Source: Pseudoips prasinana
Lineage: Eukaryota > Arthropoda > Insecta > Lepidoptera > Nolidae
Reading direction: 5' to 3'
Assembly (NCBI GenBank): GCA_951640165.1
Contig: OX621252.1
Location: forward strand, 28,851,934-28,915,933
DNA: 64,000 bases
The translations under genes and the position numbers were made by a program. The notes below the pieces were generated by a model that was not told the DNA's origin, did not search any database, and saw only the letters and a program-made list of their open reading frames with translations. Shown piece by piece: positions 10,596-21,228 of this stretch; positions within the stretch are counted from its first letter, which is position 1; every line of letters starts with the position of its first letter.

Positions 10596-10772
10596 CACAT
10601 GTGGCGCAGCTTTTAAGACAGTCTACCTCGCCACTTTGTTTGTTGGGTTAGATTCCCGCACAGGTGAACTAATATTGCTTTGTGGTGTGCCATAGTCACG
10701 CGCATAACGACCGCAGTTGGCACTGTTGCCCAACTACCTCCATCCCTTAGTCGCCCTTTACGACATCCACGG
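10596..10772 (+). repeat. SINE-C-like head fused to another repeat scrap
   Basis: ACATGTGGCGCAGCTTTTAA and GGGTTAGATTCCCGC resemble a decayed SINE-C head. This is followed by CCCTTAGTCGCCCTTTACGA and CATCCACGGG, a segment I know from lepidopteran retroelement tails. Low information. Confidence 0.4.
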
Positions 10773-11221
10773 GTAAATATAATTAAAAAAATATAAGGTA
10801 GAAATTGTAATGCTTTGTAAATCAGAATATAACAAAGCAATAACAGCATGAATTACTGCAAAATACTCAGAATAAACCACAAAACCTCCTACCTACATTT
10901 AATACTTCTCAGACGAAGACAATCAAATTAACGACCACCCATAAATTACCATTATCTATATAATGATAATAAAATTGCGCGTAAAATGGATGAAATAAAG
11001 AGAGTTATTCCATTCTAAGGTCACGTGCACATGTGCGTTGTGTCGCCGTAATTTAATAGTTGGGAAAAGATGTTTAAAAACTGGAAAGGATTGTCTATAA
11101 TTTTATTTTTCTTCCATCATATTGATTGGAAATAAATACTGCTATAAATAATAATCTAACATCGACTTCATACCTTTTAAACTTACATATAATGGTATCA
11201 TTATCATATATAATATCTGGG

Positions 11222-11476
11222 GACAATAATAATATCTGGGGACAATGTCACACAGATCATCCTAGCCCCAAACTAAGCATAGCTTGTACTATGGGTACCA
11301 GGCGACGATATACATACTTATATAGATAGATAAATACATATATACATAGAAAACATCCATGACTCAGAAACAAATATTCGTGCTCATCACACAAATATTT
11401 TCACTTTCCGGGATTCGAACCCAGGACCACCAGCTTCGTAGGCAGGAGCACTACCAACTAGGCTATGGTGACCGTC
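11222..11476 (-). repeat. SINE-A, near full length
   Basis: Reverse-strand copy with GGGGACAATGTCACACAGAT on the left, a GATA-rich middle, and the tRNA-like head on the right. An RTE scrap abuts it at 11477. Confidence 0.85.
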
Positions 11477-11668
11477 TAAAGACGTCCAACGCTGGGCAAA
11501 AGTCTTCCCTAAAGTTCTCCAGAACTGCCGATATGTTGCTGCCCGCATCCAACGGCATCCCGGGACATTATTGGGGGACATGCCCACGTTATTTCTTCGC
11601 TTCATTGTCGCCGTCAGTTCTACGGGCTATGTCCCCGCCCACTGCCGCTTCAGTTTGGCAATTCTCAT
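11477..11668 (-). pseudogene. RTE LINE 3' fragment, reverse strand
   Basis: The reverse translation resembles the RTE C-terminus (CRWMRAATYRQFWRTLGKTF, then AQRWTSL). It is diverged from the two large copies and probably comes from another RTE subfamily. Confidence 0.75.
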
Positions 11669-12097
11669 TTGATTTGAAGAAAATTTATATTAATTCCCAT
11701 ATATGTTACAAATATTTATTTATTGAAATTAATAACAGCTGTATAAAGTCCACTGCTGGACAAAAGCCAAAAGTAATGTATTTAATAACAAACTTGTACT
11801 ACTTCCAGTCACTTATTTTCAGTTCTTCAGTGTCTAAGTTCAAGTCACTACTTATAGATTTTACCATAAAATTGATAAATCAACCAGTATAAACATATAT
11901 GTATATACAAGATCTTATATGGAGAATATAATTGGATTTTAATAAAAGTGAAAGTGTATACCTATATGTTTGTAAGTATAAATATTTTATGTTATGTTTT
12001 CTAAATTTCTTTTCATTAAATGTTGTTTATAATACTCACATACTTTAAGTCTTACTAACAAATTTTTGGTCTAGTTATCGGATTTACAATAATAAAT

Positions 12098-12205
12098 GAC
12101 GGGCCTGTTAGCGTGGTTTTATCTACATAAGTATGTATTTACAAAAGAAAAGTAGTATGTGTAATATATCAGTTATCTGGTTACCATTGTATGAGCCCAT
12201 AGTCT
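12098..12205 (+). repeat. SINE-B remnant
   Basis: ACGGGCCTGTTAGCGTGG is followed directly by ATAAGTATGTATTTACAAAA, AAAGTAGTATGTGTAATATA and a CAGTTATCTGG block, so the region between head and middle is deleted. Confidence 0.6.
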
Positions 12206-12223
12206 ATCTAAAGCTATATTTCC

Positions 12224-12474
12224 CAGTCACCATAGCCTAGTTGGTAGTGCTCCTGCCTACGAAGCTGGTGGTCCTGGGTTCGAATCTCGGTAAGTGCAAA
12301 TATTTGTGTGATGAGCACGAATATTTGTTTCTGAGTCATGGATGTTTTCTATGTATTTCAGTATTTATCTATCTATATAAGTATGTATATCGTCGCCTGG
12401 TACCCATAGAACAAGCTTTGCTTAGTTTGGGGCTAAGATGATCTGTGTGACATTGTCCCCAGATATTATTATTA
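12224..12474 (+). repeat. SINE-A, forward-strand copy
   Basis: The clearest forward view of the family: TAGCCTAGTTGGTAGTGC (A box), GGTTCGAATC (B box), TATTTGTGTGATGAGCACGA, a GATA/TATC segment, AGTTTGGGGCTAAGATGATC and a terminal ATTATTATTA tail. Confidence 0.88.
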
Positions 12475-12532
12475 AATAAACATTGTGGTCTGAGGCAAAC
12501 ACCAGGACCAATAATTAAAATATATTTGTGAA

Positions 12533-13132
12533 CTAGCTGTGCTCCACGGTTTCACACATGTTAAACTTTATATTATAGCATATGACTAGGGGTGCACGAA
12601 AGGAGCCTCCCCGTGTTACGTACCTGTGTAATTTACGTACGTCCGGCGCACCCTGGGCAATCAGTAAAATCCTATCCTGACTGGCAAATCCTTTCACTAC
12701 GATGGCAATCCCAAATTCATTTAAAACGAAACCAGCTATTAGTGTTGTCTCAATTAACATTGAGGGGTTCTCTCAAGATAAATCGGATATCCTTTCCGAT
12801 TTCTGCCGCAAAACACGCTCCGACATTCTTTGCGTTCAAGAGACCCATCGAGATGAAAACCAAAGACGGCCTCACGTTCCTGGACTCACGCTTATAGCCG
12901 AGATCTGTCACCCAAAGCACGGTAACGCAGTGTTTGTTGCTCCCGGTGTAAGCATATTATCTACCAATTGTTCGACCCAAAACGAATTGAGCTGATCACC
13001 ATTGACACTGTGTCATATAATATATTACTACAAAGTTTCATCTAAATCCGTTGGGTAGTTTTTGCGAAAAGAGTAACAAACATCCTCCTCCATCTATACA
13101 CAGAAACTTTTGCATTTATAATATTAATAGCA
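12533..13132 (-). mobile_element. Helitron (Lep1-like) interrupted by LINE 5' DNA
   Basis: The 3' terminus is at 12533 (complement ends CACAGCTAG). The body is cut at about 12587 and resumes at about 13009 with sequence that matches the 38803-38985 copy (ATCCGTTGGGTAGTTTTTGC, CATTTATAATATTA). The 420 bp between carries the start of a LINE ORF. Confidence 0.7.
12702..12995 (+). pseudogene. LINE endonuclease, 5' fragment only
   Basis: A 97-codon frame from ATG at 12702. VSINIEGFSQDKSDIL matches the opening strand and Asn position of the APE-type endonuclease/exonuclease/phosphatase fold. DILCVQETHRDE holds the catalytic Glu of the QETH motif. The frame ends soon after AVFVAPGVSIL, so the rest of the nuclease and all of the reverse transcriptase are missing. 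The upstream 110 bp (from 12588, with a GC-rich GTACGTCCGGCGCACCCTGG) may be the element's 5' untranslated region. Having a 5' end without a 3' end is the reverse of normal LINE truncation, and the piece lies inside a Helitron, so capture or a later insertion plus deletion is likely. The LINE clade is not identified. Confidence 0.75.
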
Positions 13133-13342
13133 TTTGAAGGAAGTACGATGAAGACACTCTCAGCGCATGGGCAATAAAACGATTTCATCCTTGTAACATT
13201 AAATAAAAATACCTGCTCTTTTGAATACAGATTTGAAATTAGTATGTAATAGGTCGATATCGTATTTCAAAATGTTATGTTTATGTGTTTGGCGAGAAAA
13301 ACCATCAAAGTTTGTAAATGTAACTTACCATTAAATAAATAA

Positions 13343-13373
<31 letters not shown>

Positions 13374-13622
13374 TATAGCTAGTCTAGAACAAAAGCAAAA
13401 CCATAAACCTCTGACGCGCTTGCACAAAATTTTAAATCTATTTGAAAAATACTTTGTTATATTTTTGTCCAGGAAAATCGTCTGCGCCTCAGGCAGAAAC
13501 CAAATGTAACTAAATTGGATAGTTGCGGTACAGTTCCAAAGGATCCAACTGTTATTTTTTACTATACAATAGATTACAATGTCCGCACAGTATTTTTTTG
13601 TTAAAGACAACTCCTGCAATGT
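13133..13622. other. Unassigned sequence with 26-bp poly-A
   Basis: A run of 26 A occurs at 13341-13366, preceded by TTAAATAAAT. This is a probable retroelement tail, but I see no recognisable body upstream. Nothing else is supported. Confidence 0.5.
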
Positions 13623-13799
13623 GTAATCTAATCCCTGTGTCGTAAGGTACTTTACAAACATATTATAGACGGACACAAATTACATCCAAACTCATAACAA
13701 CTATATATGGGTCACACAAATACTTGTCCGGCGCGAGACTCAAACCCGCGACACGAAGAGGTGAGGCGACTGTCTTAGGCGCTGCACCACACGTGCAGT
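13623..13799 (-). repeat. SINE-C, near full length
   Basis: The right end, CACGTGCAG, is the complement of the CTGCACGTG head. The complement B box is GGGTTTGAGTC. The body holds AGTACCTTACGACACAGGG-like sequence. It is a tRNA-derived family of about 190 bp. Confidence 0.8.
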
Positions 13800-13909
13800 C
13801 AAACTTATCTCATAAATAAGAGATTAGTTACTTAAAAATCTATTATTTTTAAAACTTTTTCGATTAAAACTTGGTAGGTATAATAACGCATGTATTCTGT
13901 ATCAGTATA

Positions 13910-13965
13910 CTAGCTTTTGCCCGGGACGTCGCGGGACGACCGTGTCGTCGCGAGCAAAAGCACGG
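13910..13965 (-). mobile_element. Helitron-like 3' end
   Basis: CTAGCTTTTGCCCGGGACGT on the left is the complement of a CTAG terminus preceded by a GC-rich stretch. The 5' end is not visible. Confidence 0.4.
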
Positions 13966-14006
13966 TAGTCTAAATTCTTATTTACGAGTTTAAATCACGA
14001 TCATAT

Positions 14007-14467
14007 TTATAAAAGAGGAACTGACTTTCTGACTGTCTGATTCTCTGTCTGATAGATTGATGTTTGTTGTATCCTAAGGGGTTGAATATTAAGAACCGAT
14101 AGTACGTGTGTTTCATTAAATCTTTTAAAGAATATATATACCAAGGTTTTTATAAAAATAAATAACGTGTTTTCTTGGTCTGTTTGCCTAAACATACCAA
14201 GAAAACACGTTGTCTGGTGCAAGCTTTTTTAGGAGATGAATTATTAAAAATCCTTTCTAAGCGAACTCCTACGTCCATGGGCGGCAATGATTACTGGCCA
14301 TCAGATGACTTCTACTATTACTACTTACTATTTTACCTGTATCAAATAAAAAAAAACATTTGAGCTTAAATTGCCTGCCACACATACCATCTTAAAAAGA
14401 ATATGATATGTTTCGGTGACAGTACTTATAGTAAATTTACCAAACGTATTATGTCACAACGTATTCA
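14007..14467. other. Unassigned, with a short inverted repeat
   Basis: CGTGTTTTCTTGGT (14166-14179) and ACCAAGAAAACACG (14196-14209) form a hairpin. A scrap of tail-T (CCATGGGCGGCAATGATTAC) lies at 14275-14294. No gene seen. Confidence 0.5.
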
Positions 14468-14721
14468 ACGGCCTGTTGGCGTGGTTGGCAAATGCTTTTC
14501 ACGCCGAAGGTCGTGGGTTCGATACCCACCAGGATAAATATTTGAGTGCATAAACATGTCTGTTTGTCCTGAGTCTGGGTGTAATTATCTATATAAGTAT
14601 GTATGTATTTACAAAAGAAAAGTAGTTCATGTAGTATATCAGTTATCTGGTTTCCATAGTACAAGCTCTGCTTAGTTTGGGATCAGATGGGCGTGTGTAA
14701 ATAATGTCCCAGGATATTATA
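14468..14721 (+). repeat. SINE-B, near full length
   Basis: Head ACGGCCTGTTGGCGTGGTTG, B box GGGTTCGATACCC, middle CATGTCTGTTTGTCCTGAGT, and tail GCTTAGTTTGGGATCAGATG ending in CCCAGGATATTAT. The tail resembles that of SINE-A while the head differs. Confidence 0.82.
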
Positions 14722-15154
14722 TGCTCAAGTAAGTGGATCTATCTCTTTTAAGAATAATAGCAAAACCTAAGACTTTTATCTCTGGTTTCACTTCTAGTAA
14801 GTTAAATCTGTGCTCAATAATTCATTGTGACTATTATTTCATGAGACCTTGATAGTGGGCCATCAATTTTGCACGAGGACTGTTGAAACAAACTCTGTTG
14901 TTTGTTAATTATAATTACAATTGATTCTAGATGTTGTTTTAGGCCTGATATTACAAATTAAGCTCGAGCTACTGTAATTTTATGTGATAAAATTATTACT
15001 TGGTATTGTTGTTCTATGAGATTAAATTAACTTGGCGAGGTTTGAAAATGTGCACGTGTATTTTGGTTAGGTAGGTTTTTTATATAAAAGGTTATTAATT
15101 GCTCATTTTGGAAAGCAATTATTTTGAGAGTACTCTTGGCAGTTCTGATTGGCT
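14722..15154. other. No gene or repeat recognised
   Basis: AT-rich, many stops, and no similarity to the window's repeats that I could see. Confidence 0.45.
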
Positions 15155-15475
15155 TATTGTTCTAGCGATTAGTGACCCTGACTGCGATGCTAGAGGTCGT
15201 GGGTTTGATCCCCACCCAGGACAAATCTTTGTGTGATCAGCACGATTATTTATTCTGTGTCTGTATATATGTATTTAGAAATATATATGTCGGAGATTCA
15301 GAGGGATTTAACTCCTTCATTAAGCTAATAGATGGCGTTACTTGTACTTAAATAATCCATTCACTTTTTTTCTCCCACATATAAGTATGTTTATCAGTTT
15401 TCTGTTTGTACAGGCGTAGTAGAGGCTTTCTTTAGGTAGGGATCAGATTGCAGTGTGTTAATTGGCCCAAGATAT
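15155..15475 (+). repeat. SINE-E
   Basis: Third tRNA-like head: AGCGATTAGTGACCCTGACT, then GGTCGTGGGTTTGATCCCC (B box). The tail (GTATGTTTATCAGTTTTCTG, GGGATCAGATTGCAGTGTG) recurs alone at 57415-57500. About 100 bp in the middle (15285-15380) may be inserted. Confidence 0.6.
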
Positions 15476-15578
15476 TTATTTATTTGAATATTTTTATTTA
15501 TTTTGCCTTTTATATACATAGATATAATAGTAGGAAAGGCACGCATTTTATCTTTGACCTGAATTCAATTAGTATTGC

Positions 15579-15808
15579 CAGCGATGACTTACGGAACAGA
15601 GACGTGCTCGCTCACTATGAGCCTTATCAGACGGCTTAGGGTCACACAAAGAGCAATGTAGATGGCTATGCTGGGAGTTAACCGGCGAGTGAATCAGAAA
15701 TATTGAGAATGATGATGACCGCTGGGGCAGAAAGGTTCTCGAGTGGTGACCACAAACCGGGAGACCCAGCGTGGGCAGGCCTCCCTCTAGATGGAACGAT
15801 GACCTGCG
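15579..15808 (+). pseudogene. RTE LINE fragment
   Basis: Encodes a decayed version of MTYGTETWSLTMGLIRRL followed by the GRWGRKVLEW segment. The part between them is shortened by a deletion around 15700-15718. Confidence 0.85.
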
Positions 15809-15887
15809 TTGATAGTTTGCAAGAAACTAGATCAAATATGATAAAATATACGCAGTGTTTTGTAACAGGGAATTATTTAAACTCTTT

Positions 15888-15936
15888 GATGTTTGATTTC
15901 AACTACCACGCGGACGTAGTCGTGAGCAAAATTTAG
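15888..15936 (+). mobile_element. Helitron-like 3' end
   Basis: CCACGCGGACGTAGTCGTGA followed by GCAAAATTTAGT resembles the GC-rich termini of lepidopteran Helitrons. Related to 13910-13965 in the opposite orientation. Partial. Confidence 0.35.
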
Positions 15937-16053
15937 TAGTTGCATAAAGAATTTTAATTAGCGATCTATCAACTGATACAGACTGCCATTAGAAATATGA
16001 AAAGAATTTTATAGTGATACATAAAGATATTTGAATAACTAAGACATATTTTT

Positions 16054-16643
16054 TAGGGTTCCGTAGCCAAATGGCAAAAAACGGAACCCTTATAGATTCG
16101 TCATGTCTGTCTGTCTGTCTGTCTGTCCGTCCGTATGTCACAGCCACTTTTTTCCGAAACTATAAGAGCTGTACTATTGAAACTAGGTAAGTAGATGTAT
16201 TCTGTGAACCGCATTAAGATTTTTACATAAAAATAGAAAAATAATAATAATTTAGGGGGGTCGCCATAAATGGAACTGAAACTCAAAAAAAATTTTTCAT
16301 CGTACCCATACATGTGGAGTGTTTATAGATAGGTCTTCAAAAATTATATTGAGGTTTCTAATATCATTTTTTTCTAAACTGAATACTTTACGCGAGAGGC
16401 ACTTCCAAAGTGGTAATGAGTGACCCCCCCTGTAACTTCTAAAATAAGAGAATGATAAAACTAAAAAAAATATATAATGTAGATTACCATGCAAACTAAC
16501 AACGAAAATTGGTTTGAACGAGATCTAGCAAGTAGTTTTTTTTTAATACGTCATAAACCGCAATTTGCTTCCATTTAATCAACTGAATTACTTGCTGCCA
16601 CGGAACCCTTCATGAGTCCGACTCGCACTTGGCCGGTTTTTTT
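16054..16643 (-). mobile_element. Dispersed element R2, about 590 bp
   Basis: Defined by one end, AGGGTTCCGTAGCCAAATGG (left here), and by the other end, TCCGACTCGCACTTGGCCGG (right). The ends recur inverted at 27607-28156 and 45738-46216. A (TGTC)n microsatellite sits near the left end (16105-16130). No ORF of its own is convincing. The same termini are frequent in lepidopteran genomes as far as I recall. The class is not certain. Confidence 0.75.
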
Positions 16644-16870
16644 ATGTCAGAGGGCGACAAACGCGCAAGCCGGTCACCTAATGGTAAGTTATAACCGCCG
16701 CCCATGGACACCGGCAGCACCAGAGGAGCCACGGGTACCTTGCCGGCCTTTAAAAAAGTCAGCAAACAAGTGTTGTTGACTCTTCCCCCCACCTCGATGA
16801 GCTATAGCGACCTTACTCTCACGCATTAGCACAACATTAAGTTATTAATGCTATTATTAAGGAATGTCTT
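16644..16870 (-). repeat. LINE 3' tail-T, reverse strand
   Basis: CCGCCGCCCATGGACAC and the GCCGGCCTTTAAA segment are the complement of the block at 5065-5348. Its 3' end merges with the end of R2 at about 16638-16645. Confidence 0.65.
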
Positions 16871-16970
16871 CTGTAACATTTAAAGAACGCCATATCAACT
16901 ATACAGACAAATATATATAGCAAGACAAACAAAGATGTTTGAGACAAATCAGCTTGCAACTTTAATACAT

Positions 16971-17531
16971 TGAGGCCAACTCCTCATAATAGAATTACAT
17001 AAGTCCCAAGCCACAGGAATGTTTCATTTTTAAACAAAGGTTGCGTTCTTGCCCACAATACATTATACATTACTTTCGAAGACCTAAGAATGGCTGTTTA
17101 TCCCAAAAGAAAAAAGAAAAACTTTCTTCTCGTTCTTTCTTAGGATTCCGTACCAAAATGTGTCCATGATCGTTGGAAGCCGTTGGATGCGGTTAGCGCA
17201 ATGCCGGCAATTGTGTAGATCTTTGAGGGAGGCCTTTGTCCAGCAGTGGATGTCTTTTGAGGCCAACTTCTCATAATAGAATTACATAAGTCCCAAGCTA
17301 CAAGAATGTTTCATTTTTAAACAAAGGTTGCGTTCTTGCCCACAATACATTATACATTACTTTCGAAGACCTAAGAATGGCTGTTTATCCCAAAAGAAAA
17401 AAGAAAAACTTTCTTCTCGTTCTTTCTTAGGATTCCGTACCAAAATGTGTTCATGATCGTTGGAAGCCGTTGGATGCGGTTAGCGCAATGCCGGCAATTG
17501 TGTAGATCTTTGAGGGAGGCCTGATGTCTTT
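16971..17531. repeat. Tandem duplication, 287-bp unit
   Basis: 16971-17257 and 17258-17531 are head-to-tail copies with about four substitutions and one 13-bp deletion in copy 2 (near 17522). Each copy ends in the RTE 3' end (GCAATTGTGTAGATCTTTGA, GGGAGGCCT), so a short RTE scrap was duplicated together with its 5' flank. Confidence 0.88.
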
Positions 17532-18310
17532 TGGTTGTAATGATGATGCTTGTGCCTTGGAGACGAGCTCTGATCGGAGAATGGAGGATAGTAACCACCC
17601 CGTAAATAATGATAAGCGTGTTGGAAGTATTGCAGGTGTAATCCCTTACCATCAGGTAATCCACATGTCTATTTACCGACTCGATGTTATAATTATAGAC
17701 TATATTGAAGTGGATCAAATAAACAAAACAGATTAATATACAGACACAACATTTGTATATATATATTTATGGAGTAATTGAGTTACTTAAAATAGGCTTC
17801 AAGAATTTAATTTTACGTAATGAAATAGTATCTTAGAATAAACTTATTATTAAATTCTTGACTATAAACCTTAATTTACCAAATGTAGATTTCAAATCAA
17901 ATTTTAATTAAAATATAATGAAATATTTTGATACAGGTACACGTTCTCATATTTTATAAGTTAAGTAAGTTATCAATAAATAATGAAACAATCATAAACC
18001 TTAAATGAACCTTCTTAAGATAACATTACATTAATATGTTTCACTAATATTTTACAGACAACTATATATTGGTGTAGAGAGTTTTCTAAATAAACTATAG
18101 GAGAAAAGAAAACCCCGCTCAGTAAATACCTTTTTCAGAGGAAAATCATACATTGACATAACCACTAGTACCTGACTGTGTATATAATAATAATCTGATT
18201 TATTCAAAACACAATTTATAAAAAAAAGAAAGAATAAAAGGAACAACTTCGGAAAAACATCGTAAAAATCACAAAAAAAAACAACATTTAAACAAACAAT
18301 GTTAAGTGAT
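17532..18310. other. No gene seen
   Basis: AT-rich, non-coding in appearance. A stretch at about 18180-18245 (AATAATAATCTGATTTATTC, then A-rich) may be a reverse-strand LINE tail. Confidence 0.4.
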
Positions 18311-18897
18311 GTACAGACGCTAGAGCACAATCTGTCAAATTTCTTTTATAGAGTCTCAACTTTATTACATAACCATAAGAATTTAGTGCGGTATGATATA
18401 TGGTCTGGTATTAAATAACAAGTAGTGTTACGCTATTATAACGAAAAATAAATGTAGCTATGATAACGAAAATCGGGCTTAATTTCGAATACGACGGCCA
18501 ATCTCAACAGAGATAAGCATAATTTTATAAAGGCGAAAGTTTGTGAGTGTGTGAGTGCCTATGTTTGTTACTTCTTCACGTCTAAACGGCTGAAGCAATT
18601 TTATTAAAATTTGGTATCGAGTTAGCTGGCACCCTGAATTGACACATAGGATATAATTTATAAAGTTTAACGCGGGTAAAACTGCGGGGCACAACTAGTT
18701 TTTATAATTGAAACACTCAATTGCTCAGGCTTTTAGGTCAATTTTAATGTTATTGGTAATTAGTAAGGTTTCTAAAGTAACCGCTTGCCATCAGGTTGGC
18801 CGTTTGCATGTATGCAAACATGGCAGTATAAGGTTCACTTTCAATTAGGGAAATTTGACAGATTGGGGTAGTTAAATGTACTGGCGTCTACCTGTAC
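18311..18897. mobile_element. MITE-1 split by repeat R3
   Basis: The left arm GTACAGACGCTAGAGCAC runs to CATAAG at 18379. The right part resumes at 18833 with GTTCACTTTCAATTAGG and ends CTGGCGTCTACCTGTAC. Removing 18380-18832 gives the same order as the intact copy at 41445-41585. Confidence 0.8.
18380..18827 (+). mobile_element. Dispersed repeat R3 (448 bp) containing a Helitron
   Basis: Starts AATTTAGTGCGGTATGATAT and ends CATGGCAGT. It is flanked by ATAAG on both sides, fitting a 5-bp target duplication. An equally long copy, about 98 percent identical by eye, is at 24749-25196. A Lep1-like Helitron lies inside both (here about 18520-18698), ending CACAACTAG. Confidence 0.8.
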
Positions 18898-18997
18898 CAC
18901 TACATATTTAGTACATAAATGCTCCCTCGGTGTGATATTGTATGCCGAAAAGGCAGCAGCTCGGTTATGCTGCAGTTAGGTTGGTTTATACCTACAA

Positions 18998-19190
18998 ACT
19001 GCACGTGTGGCGCAGCGACTAAGACAGTCGCCTCGTCGCTACGTGTCGCGAGTTCGAGTCGCACGCCGGACAGCTATTTGTGTGACCCATAAATAGTTGT
19101 TCTGAGTCTGGATGTAATTTGTGTCCGTTTATTATATGTTTGTAAAGTACCTCGCGACACAAGGTTTAGATACGCCTGCGGGGGTTATCA
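18998..19190 (+). repeat. SINE-C, near full length
   Basis: Head ACTGCACGTGTGGCGCAGCG, B box GAGTTCGAGTC, middle ACCCATAAATAGTTGTTCTG, tail GCGACACAAGG. A CR1-like LINE scrap starts directly after it. Confidence 0.82.
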
Positions 19191-20180
19191 CGAATGTGTA
19201 CAATACGGAATTCCGCCAGGCTCAGAATGTGGACCTATCAGCTATCTTATGCATGTGAACAGTTTGTGCAATGTGCTGAAGCTCTGCACTGCTTATATGT
19301 TCGCCGACGACCTGTGTATCCTCCGTGCTGGTACCGATGTCTACGACACGTGTACGCTAGTGCAACAGGACATAGATGCATTTGTAAAGTGGTCTCACGA
19401 TAACGGAATCGTGCTAAACGCTGATAAAACAAAGTTTTTAATCATTCATTCTCCTTACTTGCTTACATTCACTCAATCTACACAACCTGCTATATTATAT
19501 GCCCATAACTGCTCATGTCTACATAACACATTTTATAACTGCAATTGTAATCCCATAGAAAAAGTTAATAGTGTAACATACCTTGGCTTAAAAATTGATG
19601 AACACTTCTCATGGACCAAACATATTGATTACATTTTTGATAAACTCGTAGTCTTGCTAGAAAAATTCTAAGATTTTAGTTTTAAAGTTCCTGTTAGTAC
19701 GTTAAGATACATGTCACTAGTCAATTCCATCCTCGGTTATGCGCTTGATTGCTATGGACTAACATTTAAAACAAATATGCAAAAACTAGAAACAATTCAA
19801 ATTAGATTCATTAAACTGTTAGTTAACAAAAAAATTAAACAAAGATGCAAAAATGATTACACCCAACTTTTCAAAATCTGTAAACTAACTGTAAGTAAAT
19901 AACATAAGTTCCTTCTGGTAATAAACAACCATAGCAATCAAGAACATAACCTAATACATGTAAGCAATAAGTACAATACACGCTCGATGTCCACCGGCAG
20001 ACTGACAGTACCCAGAATTACAAACTATTATGGAGACCGAACATTAAAAAAATGCTTACCGTACCTGCTAAATAGTCTTCCGAATACATTCGGCATGAAA
20101 TAGTTAATAATAAATTTAAATTTAAGTTGAAAAAAACACTTATTAGATTTAATAAATGTAATGTAAATATTTACAGTAGT
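19191..20180 (+). pseudogene. CR1/Jockey-group LINE, decayed RT and C-terminus
   Basis: A 5'-truncated non-LTR reverse transcriptase. Visible parts, in order, are the GIPPGSECGP loop, YMFADDLCIL with the catalytic Asp pair (about 19302), LNADKTKFLIIHS, and SVTYLGLKIDEHFSW in the frame that ends at 19671. After a stop, the thumb-like region continues (NSILGYALDCYGL, about 19725-19770), then LPYLLNSLPNTFG at about 20058. At least two in-frame stops make it dead. It is unlike the RTE copies and more diverged than the CR1-group LINE at 28.8-32.0 kb. Confidence 0.8.
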
Positions 20181-21228
20181 AGTTAGTTATTTTTGTTATA
20201 AAGATAAATAGATGCTGTACAGAGACTCGATCCTACAGTCAAACCGATTACACGGTTTTGTGGGACATATTTACAAACTTTAGAAAATATATTTGTATTA
20301 GTAAATAAGTAAACAGTAAACTTATTTGATACCAGAGTAGAACACGCGTTGCAGAATTTAAAACGAATAAGAGAACACAAAATGAAAATAAAAAGTACGT
20401 TTTGATATAAGGATAGTTGAAATTACTTATATCTTTTGCTGTATTTTTATTGAAGGTGAAATATTAACTTTAATTTTATTCTATATTAGGCAACGCATTT
20501 TATTAAATGGTTAAATAAGACAATAAACAGAGCGATTAACTTAAATAAATCTAACAAAGTATTTCCTCTAAAAGTTCGTAGCTCTACGTCTGACCATTCG
20601 GAGTGCATGCAGAACAAATACTAGTACATAGTATTAGACTCTGAGGTGGGATTCTATAAAATTGGCACTCTAAAAGAATCTGCAAGAAGATCGAATTCAA
20701 TTACGTTTGTTGTTTATTTGGAAAAATGTTCTATACGTTTAAAAAAAGCGGTTTGTTTTCACATAGACTTTGAAAAGCGATTTTAAGTAATCGGAACTTG
20801 CATTGTAGTATTCAATTATTAATAGTAGTTATTCTAACATTTAATGTTGTAATTCTTTTTGTATTTTCATTTTTTTATATTTTCTTATAGACTTACGATA
20901 CCGAACAAAAATACGTGTTTATAAATAATGTTATTTTAATTATTAATAATATCTCTTTAACACAATTTGCATACTCTAAATTAAACATTCGAAAGAGCAG
21001 TCCATCAATTAATAAACATTCAATGAATCGTCCAGTCGAAGCAGCGTTTGGCGAGAAAAGGTTCTTTCACAATAAATCCCATTCTAACAATCGTTAAGTC
21101 GGCTTTCCTTTCATAGAAACTCTCGAAACTACTTTACGTTGATAATAACCACACTCTTACTATTATTTTTTACTAAACTGTACTAAATACATAATTTCTT
21201 TTGAGTATGCGACGTTACAATCGAAATT
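20181..21228. other. No gene or known repeat
   Basis: AT-rich. The 60-codon frame at 20915-21097 has no recognisable motif. Confidence 0.45.

Noticed and set aside
12231..12290. tRNA gene
   Set aside because: A and B boxes are present but the acceptor stem does not close and the same head recurs with a SINE body seven times; it is the SINE-A head. The same reasoning applies to the SINE-B to SINE-E heads.
15703..15936. Gene of 77 aa
   Set aside because: It is a shifted frame across an RTE fragment and a Helitron end.
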